From assembly GCF_014649775.1 (NCBI RefSeq), contig NZ_BMTR01000021.1:1-64000 (forward strand): a stretch of DNA of 64,000 nt. Direction: 5' to 3'. How positions within the stretch are numbered: the first letter of the stretch is position 1; the number at the start of each line of letters is the position of its first letter. Under the pieces are notes generated by a model. That model was not told the DNA's origin, made no database searches, and saw nothing but the letters and a program-made list of their open reading frames with translations. Source of the DNA: Streptomyces longisporoflavus (GTDB lineage: Bacteria > Actinomycetota > Actinomycetes > Streptomycetales > Streptomycetaceae). The position numbers were made by a program, and so were the translations under genes. Positions 57,459 to 64,000 of this stretch are shown here, piece after piece.

Positions 57459-59648
57459 TCAGCCCTGTACAGCCAGGACCAGCGGCAACACCCCCTTGGC
57501 TCCGGCCCGGCGAAGCATGCGAGCGGCCACCGCCAGGGTCCAGCCGCTGTCCGTCAGATCGTCGACGAGCAGAACGGGACCGCCCGCTTCCTGCAGCGCC
57601 GAGGCCAGCTCGGCGGGCACGGTCAGCGCTCCGTCGAGGGCGCGTAGACGCTGCGCGCTGTTGCTCCTGGGCACATGCGCCGTGTCGGCTCCCGCGGCGT
57701 ACTCGACGGAGCCGAGGAGCGGAAGGCGGCCGATCTCGGCGATCCGCGCGCCCAGGGATTGGATCAGCTGGGGCCTCGTGTGCGAGGACATGGTCACGAC
57801 GCCGGCCGGCCGCGGCTGGGAGTCTGCGTCGCCCGAAGCCCAGCCGCCGGGGCCCTTCGCCCAGTCGGCCAGGACGCCGACCACGGCATTCGCCACGTCA
57901 TCGGGCACGGGCCCGTCGGGGGCTCCGGGGGCGAGCATCGGCCGGAGCCGGTTTCCCCATCCGATGTCCGAGAGCCGACCAAGGGCCCGGCCTTGGGAGG
58001 CTTGCTCTCCCACGGGGATACGCCCCTTGAGGTCGACGCCGATCGCGGCGAGTCCGGTCGGCCACATCTTGCGCGGTTCCACGTCGACACCCGCCCGGAC
58101 CAGCTCGCCCCGCGCCGTGTCCAGCGCGCCGGAGGACACGGCGTCGGTGAAGCGCGCGCCCGCGCAGTTGTCGCAGCGCCCGCAGGGGGCCGCCGCCTCG
58201 TCGTCCAGCTGCCGCCGCAGGAACTCCATGCGGCAGCCGGGGGTCGTGGCGTAATCACGCATCGCCTGCTGCTCAGCCTGCCGCTGTTTGGCGACCCAGG
58301 CGTAACGCTCGGCGTCGTACGCCCAGGGCATTCCCGTGGAGATCCAGCCGCCCTTGACGCGCCGGACCGCGCCGTCCACGTCGAGGACCTTGAGCATCGT
58401 CTCGAGCCGTGACCGGCGCAGTTCGACCAGCGGTTCCAGGGCGGGCAGCGACAGCGGCCTTCCCGCTTGCGCCAGCACGTCCAGCGTGCGCCGGACCTGC
58501 TCCTCGGGCGGGAAGGCGAGCGATGCGAAGTAGTTCCAGATCGCCTCGTCCTCCTTGCCCGGAAGGAGCAGCACCTCCGCGTGGTCGACACCGCGGCCCG
58601 CACGGCCGACCTGCTGGTAGTAGGCGATCGGCGACGAGGGGGAACCGAGATGCACCACGAAGCCGAGATCCGGTTTGTCGAAGCCCATCCCCAGGGCGGA
58701 AGTGGCGACCAGCGCCTTCACGCGGTTGGCGAGCAGGTCCTCCTCGGCCTGCTGACGGTCCGCGTTCTCCGTCTTTCCGGTGTACGAGGCGACGGTGTGC
58801 CCGCACTGCCGCAAGAAGACGGTGATCTCCTCGGCGGCCGCGACAGTGAGCGTATAGATGACGCCCGAGCCCGGCAGCTCCTCCAGGTGGTCGGCTAGCC
58901 AGGCCAACCGGTGTGCCGCGTTGGGCAGTTGCAACACGCTCAGGCTCAGGCTCTCCCGGTCCAACGGCCCGCGCAGTACGAGCGCGTCCGAGCTGCCGCC
59001 GGTGCCCAACTGCTCTGCCACGTCGGCCGTCACGCGCGCGTTGGCCGTCGCGGTGGTGGCCAGGACGGGGACGCCCGGAGGCAGGTCGGCGAGCATGGTG
59101 CGCAACCGCCGGTAGTCGGGCCGGAAATCGTGGCCCCAGTCCGAGATGCAGTGCGCCTCGTCGACCACGAGCAGTCCGGTGGCGGCGGCCAGCTTGGGCA
59201 GGACCTGATCGCGGAAGTCCGGGTTGTTCAGCCGCTCCGGACTGACGAGCAGGACATCCACGTCGCCGGAGGCGACCTCGGCCTGAATGGTCTCCCACTC
59301 CTCCGTGTTGGAGGAGTTGATCGTCCGGGCGCTGATTCCGGCTCGCGCGGCCGACTCCACCTGGTTGCGCATGAGGGCGAGCAGCGGGGAGACGATCACG
59401 GTGGGGCCGCTGCCGCGCTCCCGCAGCAGCGCGGTCGCGACGAAGTACACGGCGGACTTTCCCCATCCCGTGCGCTGCACGACCAGGGCCCGGCGCTTGT
59501 CGGCGACCAGCGCTTCGATCGCGAGCCACTGATCCTCACGCAGTCGTGGACCGTTCGACGGTGGCGCCTCGCCCGGTGCGGGCGCGGGGCCGCCGACGAG
59601 GCGGGCGAGTACGGCATCGGCCGCCGTGCGCAGCTCTTCGTTGCTCAT
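57459..59648 (-). CDS. RecQ-type DNA helicase fused to a phosphoribosyltransferase-like domain
   Basis: This 729-residue protein starts at ATG 59648 (MSNEELRTAADAVL); the extra upstream codons lack a start signal. The helicase core has motif I QRTGWGKSAVYF (59-65 region), motif Ia VSPLLALMRNQV, DEAH in VVDEAHCISDWGHDFRPDY, VLATTATAN, and motif VI QQVGRAGRG. A zinc-binding Cys cluster follows (CRMEF...APCGRCDNC). The last 130 residues carry a PRTase-like domain: VEYAAGADTAHVPRSNSAQRLRALDG and the PRPP-binding signature VLLVDDLTDSGWTLAVAARMLRRAGA. RecQ unwinds DNA 3' to 5' in recombination repair. What the PRTase part adds is unknown. A downstream gene is codirectional. Confidence 0.9.
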   Translation of the reverse strand: MSNEELRTAADAVLARLVGGPAPAPGEAPPSNGPRLREDQWLAIEALVADKRRALVVQRTGWGKSAVYFVATALLRERGSGPTVIVSPLLALMRNQVESAARAGISARTINSSNTEEWETIQAEVASGDVDVLLVSPERLNNPDFRDQVLPKLAAATGLLVVDEAHCISDWGHDFRPDYRRLRTMLADLPPGVPVLATTATANARVTADVAEQLGTGGSSDALVLRGPLDRESLSLSVLQLPNAAHRLAWLADHLEELPGSGVIYTLTVAAAEEITVFLRQCGHTVASYTGKTENADRQQAEEDLLANRVKALVATSALGMGFDKPDLGFVVHLGSPSSPIAYYQQVGRAGRGVDHAEVLLLPGKEDEAIWNYFASLAFPPEEQVRRTLDVLAQAGRPLSLPALEPLVELRRSRLETMLKVLDVDGAVRRVKGGWISTGMPWAYDAERYAWVAKQRQAEQQAMRDYATTPGCRMEFLRRQLDDEAAAPCGRCDNCAGARFTDAVSSGALDTARGELVRAGVDVEPRKMWPTGLAAIGVDLKGRIPVGEQASQGRALGRLSDIGWGNRLRPMLAPGAPDGPVPDDVANAVVGVLADWAKGPGGWASGDADSQPRPAGVVTMSSHTRPQLIQSLGARIAEIGRLPLLGSVEYAAGADTAHVPRSNSAQRLRALDGALTVPAELASALQEAGGPVLLVDDLTDSGWTLAVAARMLRRAGAKGVLPLVLAVQG

Positions 59649-59781
59649 GCCCCCATGCAACCCGATGGGTCTGACATTCGGCGAACGGGTCCGCCGGCCT
59701 GTGGACAAATCTTGGCGTGGCCCTGTCCATGGTTATCCACAGGGCAAACCGGAGTCTGGCAATCCGCGGGAGAGTCGGCGC

Positions 59782-61254
59782 ATGACGAACCACAGCGAAC
59801 AAAACGACTCGATCGATCCCGACAACTGCACCGACGCCGTCAGTTCCTCCGGCACCGTCGACTCCGCGGGCTCGAGCGACGTCGACTCCACCGACCATGC
59901 CGACCATGCCGACCATGCCGACCATGCCGAACAGGCCGGCTCGAGCGGTTCCGTCGGCGAAGCCCTGGTCACCTTGCGTACCCCGGCCGAACTCGCCGAT
60001 GCCCTGCCGTACCTGCTCGGGTTCCGGCCCGAGGAGAGCGTCGTCCTCATCGCTCTGCACGGCGAGCGCGGGCGTCTCGGCGGACGGGTGCGCCTCGGCA
60101 TTCCCGGGCGGGCGGAGGACTGGCCGTCCATCGCGGAGCAGCTGGCCCAGTGCCTGGTGGGCGGCTGCGAGCGGCGGGGGGCCCGGCCCGACGGCATTAT
60201 CGCCTTCCTGTGCGCGGAGCCCGACGGCGCCGAATCCGGGCGGCAGGTCATGGAGCGCCTGCGGCCGCTGGCGCAAGTGCTCCGTACCGCCTGCGGAAGG
60301 CTCGACGTCCCCGTGTACGAGGTCGTGTGCATCTCCGGGGGCAGCTTCTGGACCTACTGCTGCCCGGACGGGGAGTGCTGCCCGCCGGAGGGCGTGCCGT
60401 TGCTGCGACCGGGCACGTCGGTCCTGGCCGCGGCCACGGCCTACGCGGGCATCCAGGTGGGCGTCACGACGAGGGAAATGCGGGCGCGGCTCATGCCGTG
60501 GGACTCCGCCGCCGCGCGGGACCAGCAGGCCGCTCTTGACGCGGCGGGCGTGGCGATCGTGCGCCGGATCATGGAAGAGGGCGGGCACGCCGAGGTCGCC
60601 GCCGACACACTCGACCTGGCCCGCAGGATCATGGGACGCATGACCGCCGCGCCCCTGGTCAGCGACAGGCTGGAAGCGGATCTGCAGGACGACGAACTCA
60701 TGGCGCACGACGAAGCCGCGGCGCTGATCCTCGGCCTGCAGGACCGTACGACGCGGGATCAGGCGGCGGAGTGGATGGAAGGCGACATCGCGGCACCTGC
60801 GCTGCGTCTCTGGAGGGCCCTGGCCCGTCGTTGTGTCGGCACCTACGGAGAGCACGCCGCGGCACCACTGTCTCTCGCGGGCTGGGTCGCATGGTCCCTC
60901 GGTGACACCACGGAGGGGCAGGAAGCGCTGGACATGGCGCTGTGTGCCGACCCCAGCTACACCTTCGCGCAACTCTTGCACCATGCCTGCGCCGGGGATC
61001 TGGACCCCGAGCCGATCCGCCGCTGCTTGCGCGGGGAACGCACCGGACGAGACGCAAAGGAGGACCAGGCCGACCTGCCGCTCACCACGGAGCTCCTGGA
61101 CACAGAGAAGGAACCGGTGGGCGCTGTTCCGCGACGCCGCCGCCCCGTGCGCCCGAAAAGCGGCAGTCCTGCACGGTCCACCGACAGGCCGAGCACCGCA
61201 GGACCGCAGAACCGCCGCCGCACCATCCGGCGTGCAGCGAGGAACGAGACGTGA
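59782..61254 (+). CDS. DUF4192 domain-containing protein
   Basis: This 490-residue protein starts at ATG 59782 after GGGAG. The first 60 residues are acidic and contain DHADHADHADHA, encoded by a 9-bp DNA repeat of about four and a half copies near 59891-59930. From about residue 63 it shows the DUF4192 (PF13830) pattern: TLRTPAELADALPYLLGFRPEESVVLIALHGERGRLGGRVRLGIP, then VYEVVCISGGSFWTYCCPDGECCPPEGVPL, and LSLAGWVAWSLGDTTEGQEALDMALCADPSYTFAQLL. The Cys-rich WTYCCPDGECCPP segment could bind metal. The family is widespread in actinomycetes with no known function, cytoplasmic, and often near recombination genes as here. The C-terminal 80 residues are Arg-rich. Confidence 0.85.
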   Translation: MTNHSEQNDSIDPDNCTDAVSSSGTVDSAGSSDVDSTDHADHADHADHAEQAGSSGSVGEALVTLRTPAELADALPYLLGFRPEESVVLIALHGERGRLGGRVRLGIPGRAEDWPSIAEQLAQCLVGGCERRGARPDGIIAFLCAEPDGAESGRQVMERLRPLAQVLRTACGRLDVPVYEVVCISGGSFWTYCCPDGECCPPEGVPLLRPGTSVLAAATAYAGIQVGVTTREMRARLMPWDSAAARDQQAALDAAGVAIVRRIMEEGGHAEVAADTLDLARRIMGRMTAAPLVSDRLEADLQDDELMAHDEAAALILGLQDRTTRDQAAEWMEGDIAAPALRLWRALARRCVGTYGEHAAAPLSLAGWVAWSLGDTTEGQEALDMALCADPSYTFAQLLHHACAGDLDPEPIRRCLRGERTGRDAKEDQADLPLTTELLDTEKEPVGAVPRRRRPVRPKSGSPARSTDRPSTAGPQNRRRTIRRAARNET

Positions 61255-61518
61255 ACGCGGGACTCTGGTGTCGTCGGGCCGCCGGATGGACCCGACGGGC
61301 GGCGGATCGGACGGTGGGTCGGAGAACAGGGGCGAGACGGTTGGCCGCGGCAGTGACGCACGCGCAAGTGAGGGGCCGGCCGGGTGGCTTCACGGCTGTC
61401 GGGCGTGACTCCGGGCGGGGCGGGCCCGTTCACCTGAGTGGCGGTACCTGTGTCCGGATCGAGCCGCCGAACGACCTCCGACTCCCCGTAGCGCGGACAG
61501 CGCGGAAGAAGCCGCCCT

Positions 61519-63774
61519 ATGCCCCGGCCCGCCCCGTCTCCCGCCTCCGGCGTTTCCGGCGGCGCAGGTGGCTCCAGCGCCTCCGGCCTCCCTGGCCTTC
61601 CTGGCCTCCCCGGCCTCTCTGGCACAGAGGGGCCCCTGCCGCCCGCGCCCCTGCGCCCTGCGCCGGTCCCGGCGCGCCCATCCGATGGACAGGCATCGTC
61701 GTGCCCGTCCGTTGGGCAGGTACCAGCGCGCCTGTCCGGCGGGCAGGCACCGTCGCGCCTGTCCGGCGGGCAAGTACCAGCACGCCCGGCCGTTGGGCAG
61801 GCACCGGCTTCCGCGTCGCGCCGGCCCGCGCAGCTGCCGCCCGCGCACGCCATGCTGATCTGTGTCGCCATGCCCGCGCTCGCGATCTCCTCGGATCAGG
61901 GGCAGTTGACCGGCCGCGGGCTCGAGGGCTTCTACCGCGCGGGGCGCAGGCTGCTGTCGCGCTGCGAAGTGCGGGTGGCGGGACGCGAACCGGTCCCCGT
62001 GCAGGCCCGGATGGTCTCGGCCGACCGTGCGCGCTTCGTCGCGACGCTGCGTCCGTTCGCGGACGGCGGCCCCGATCCGGACGTGGTCGTCGAGCGGACC
62101 CGGTACGCGGACGGCACGGAACGGATTCTCCTGCGCAGCGCCGCAGGCCGCCCACTGCGACTGCCCGTGGAGGTGTCGCTCGGTACGGACCTGGCAGAGC
62201 TCGGGGCGGTCGCCTCCGGCAAGACCGGCCCCGAACTGGCCGCCAGTGTTCACGACTCCGGTTTGCGCTGGTCGTCGGCCACCGGCCACTGCATGGTCAC
62301 CGCGCACCCGGCGCCGGCGGATGCGCTGGCCTCCGCCGGGCTGCTGCGCTGGGAGGTGGAGCTGGCGCCGGGCGGCAGCTGGAGTTTGGAGCTGCGGGTC
62401 CGGCCGGAGGGCGCGGGCCCCGTGAGAGCGGTCGGGCACGGGGCGGCGCGCTCCCTCGCCACGGCGCGGGCTGTGTGCGACCACCCCGGGGCCCGGGCCC
62501 TGCTGGACCATTCCGTGGCGGATCTCCAGGCGCTGCTGCTGAGGGACCCCGATCATCCGGCCGACGTCCACCTGGCGGCGGGGGCGCCGTGGCGCTGCGG
62601 TCTCGCGCCGGCAGAGGCGCTCGCTGCCGCCCGGATGGTCTTGCCGTTGGGTACACGGATCGCCGTGGGGACGTTGCGTACCCTCGGGCGCCGTCAGCTC
62701 ACGGGCAAGGGACCGCGAGCCGGCATGATCCCCGGGCCGCTTCGGAACACGGGACCGCATCTGCCGCCCGGTTGCACGGGGGTCGAGGCGACGCTGCTCT
62801 TCCCGGCGCTGCTGGCGGAGGCATGGCGTTGGGGGCTGTCGGCGCGGGAGACGGAGGAGTTGCTGCCGGCGGCCGAACGGTGTCTGCGGTGGCTGCTTGC
62901 GGCGGCAGGCGACGGAGAACTCCTGACGGATCCGTATCCGGACGGCCCCGCGCGTTGCGAGACGCAGGCCCATGCCTACCGGGCCGCGCTGCTGGGCGCC
63001 GACCTGCTCGACGCGCACGGCCGGTCGGGCACCACCGAGTTGCGGCAGTGCGCGGAGCGGCTGCGGGACACCTTCCGGGCAAGGTTCTGGGTGCAGGACC
63101 GGGCAGGCGGTCGGCCTGCTGCGGCCCTGCTGGCCGACGGCCGCCCCGTGCCCCTCCTCACGGGCGGGGTCGCCCACCTCCTGGACACGGGTCTGCTCGG
63201 TTCGGGAGTGCTCGCGCCGGGGCTGCTCGACAAGGTGCAGACCGAGCAGCTCGCCCGGCTGCTGGGCGGGCCCGCCATGGACTCGGGGTGGGGGCTGCGG
63301 AGTCTGGGCGCCAAGGAAGCCGCGTACAACCCCTTCGGGCACCGGAGCGGAGCGGTCCGTGTCCACGAGACGGCGGTCGCCGTCGCGGGTCTGGCCGCCG
63401 TCGGCTACGAGAAGGAGGCGAGTGCACTGCTGCTGGGGGTGCTGGCGGCGGCCGAGGCTTTCGGCTACCGGCTGCCGGAGATGTACGCGGGGGAGCAGCG
63501 CACGGAGGGTGGCGCTCCGTTGCCGCACCCCGCAGCCTGCCGTCCGGCGGCCACCGCCGCGGCTGCCGGGGTGCAGCTCCTTACGGCGCTCGCCGGGATC
63601 CGGCCCGACGCCCCGTCGGGCACGGTGACGCTCCGCCCCGTACGCGGCGCGCCCTTGGGGGAGCTGGGGCTGACGGCGCTGTGTGTCGCGGGTGCGCCGT
63701 TCTCCGTGCGAGTCAGCAGGCTCGGCCTCGCCATGGTCGAGGAGGCCGCCGAGGGGTTGCAGTTGGGGGTGTGA
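61519..63774 (+). CDS. Glycogen debranching enzyme-like protein (N-terminal domain type)
   Basis: This 751-residue protein starts at ATG 61519 with GGAAGAAG upstream. Residues 1-110 are low complexity: LPG repeats, then five 9-residue repeats of the type RLSGGQAPS (residues 53-97). The glycogen-debranching N-terminal domain (PF14742 type) begins near residue 112 (LICVAMPALAISSDQGQLTGRGLEGFYRAGRRLLSRCEV...). The C-terminal half is an (alpha/alpha)6 barrel similar to the amylo-alpha-glucosidase fold (GPHLPPGCTGVEATLLFPALLAEAWRWG...AAYNPFGHRSGAVRVHETAVAVAGLAAVG...EMYAGEQ). It may hydrolyse alpha-glucan branches, but the catalytic acids cannot be confirmed here. An internal ATG at 61852 would remove the repeats. 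Confidence 0.8.
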   Translation: MPRPAPSPASGVSGGAGGSSASGLPGLPGLPGLSGTEGPLPPAPLRPAPVPARPSDGQASSCPSVGQVPARLSGGQAPSRLSGGQVPARPAVGQAPASASRRPAQLPPAHAMLICVAMPALAISSDQGQLTGRGLEGFYRAGRRLLSRCEVRVAGREPVPVQARMVSADRARFVATLRPFADGGPDPDVVVERTRYADGTERILLRSAAGRPLRLPVEVSLGTDLAELGAVASGKTGPELAASVHDSGLRWSSATGHCMVTAHPAPADALASAGLLRWEVELAPGGSWSLELRVRPEGAGPVRAVGHGAARSLATARAVCDHPGARALLDHSVADLQALLLRDPDHPADVHLAAGAPWRCGLAPAEALAAARMVLPLGTRIAVGTLRTLGRRQLTGKGPRAGMIPGPLRNTGPHLPPGCTGVEATLLFPALLAEAWRWGLSARETEELLPAAERCLRWLLAAAGDGELLTDPYPDGPARCETQAHAYRAALLGADLLDAHGRSGTTELRQCAERLRDTFRARFWVQDRAGGRPAAALLADGRPVPLLTGGVAHLLDTGLLGSGVLAPGLLDKVQTEQLARLLGGPAMDSGWGLRSLGAKEAAYNPFGHRSGAVRVHETAVAVAGLAAVGYEKEASALLLGVLAAAEAFGYRLPEMYAGEQRTEGGAPLPHPAACRPAATAAAAGVQLLTALAGIRPDAPSGTVTLRPVRGAPLGELGLTALCVAGAPFSVRVSRLGLAMVEEAAEGLQLGV
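61675..61809 (+). repeat. Five 27-bp in-frame repeats at the start of the debranching-like gene
   Basis: Five units of 27 bp encode RPSDGQASS, CPSVGQVPA, RLSGGQAPS, RLSGGQVPA and RPAVGQAPA. They sit in the disordered N-terminal region and preserve the reading frame. Confidence 0.85.
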
Positions 63775-63800
63775 CGTAGGGGAGAAGGCCCAAGAGCGGC

Positions 63801-63903
63801 CCTGCCGGGGATCTGGCACAGGGGGCCCGGGGACGAGCTGCTGCCGGGGATTAGGCGTACGGGGGAAGACCCAGCGGCGGGCCGGTGCCGGGGATCTGAC
63901 GCA
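63801..63903. repeat. Three copies of a TGCCGGGGAT-centred repeat
   Basis: The word TGCCGGGGAT occurs at 63803, 63842 and 63886 within related context (CTGCCGGGGATCTGGCA, CTGCCGGGGATTAGGCG, GTGCCGGGGATCTGACG). The array lies between the debranching-like gene and the final gene start. It appears to be noncoding repeat DNA. Confidence 0.7.
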
Positions 63904-64000
63904 TTGAAGGTGGACCTGCGGCGGGTGTGGCTCGAACCTGTCGTGCAGCCGGTGAACCCTGACCGGTATCGGTTGCCGGAGGAGCTGTTTATCGTCAGGC
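63904..64000 (+). CDS. Unknown protein, 5' end only (continues beyond window)
   Basis: The open frame has good coding character: L-K-V-D-L-R-R-V-W-L-E-P-V-V-Q-P then NPDRYRLPEELFIVR to the window edge. The start could be TTG 63904 (GGGG eight or more bases upstream) or GTG 63910. Only about 32 residues are visible and no family can be named. It follows the repeat array after the debranching-like gene on the same strand. Confidence 0.5.
   Translation, partial: MKVDLRRVWLEPVVQPVNPDRYRLPEELFIVR

Overview
The window is a high-GC actinobacterial chromosome segment and almost certainly comes from a Streptomyces. The evidence is strong G/C bias at third codon positions, many GTG starts, GGAGG-type ribosome binding sites, rare TTA codons, and a core gene order I recognise from Streptomyces: recA-recX, gluABCD with gluRK, miaB, miaA, dapF, a second RelA/SpoT homologue, hflX, dinG-like helicase, lexA, nrdR-nrdJ, rnhB and recQ. 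No rRNA, tRNA, insertion sequence, prophage or CRISPR array was seen.

Layout. 1-4700: end of recA, recX, an ArsR-like repressor and an FtsX-type permease with no ATPase beside it. 4700-7600 (minus strand): a cysteine-rich leader peptide, cysteine dioxygenase and a rhodanese, then an FAD monooxygenase. 7800-10300: a lower-GC accessory island with an orphan LuxR-type regulator whose receiver has lost its phosphorylation residues, facing two paralogous small secreted four-cysteine proteins, followed by about 570 bases without a convincing gene. 10300-17250: the glutamate ABC transporter operon gluABCD with its divergent two-component system gluRK, and a TAXI-type binding protein. 17300-29300: tRNA modification (miaB, miaA), an extradiol dioxygenase-like protein, two small charged proteins, dapF, the RelA/SpoT homologue, an M1 peptidase and hflX. 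29300-32100: two tandem trypsin-like lipoproteins with matching promoter elements. 32400-39050: a four-gene NIS siderophore-type cluster (PLP aminotransferase, IucA/IucC synthetase, AlcB-type acyltransferase, second IucA/IucC synthetase). Three of its genes carry in-frame tandem repeat expansions and the fourth has a TTA codon. 39080-46200: dinG-like helicase, lexA with a LexA box, nrdR and the B12-dependent reductase nrdJ. 46300-52300: TerD, arylamine N-acetyltransferase, a YdbC-like protein, a histidine phosphatase, an ADP-ribosylglycohydrolase and a DUF4173 membrane protein. 52500-54900: a DHA2 efflux pump divergent from its TetR repressor, with two matching operators between them. 54900-64000: rnhB, a helicase-fragment-like protein, a degenerate RadC-like protein, RecQ fused to a phosphoribosyltransferase domain, a DUF4192 protein, a glycogen-debranching-like protein and the start of one more gene.

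The least described parts are the regulator/secreted-protein island (7822-9658), the leader peptide ahead of cysteine dioxygenase, and the siderophore cluster with its repeat expansions. Functions given for these are inferences from sequence features only; no database search was possible.
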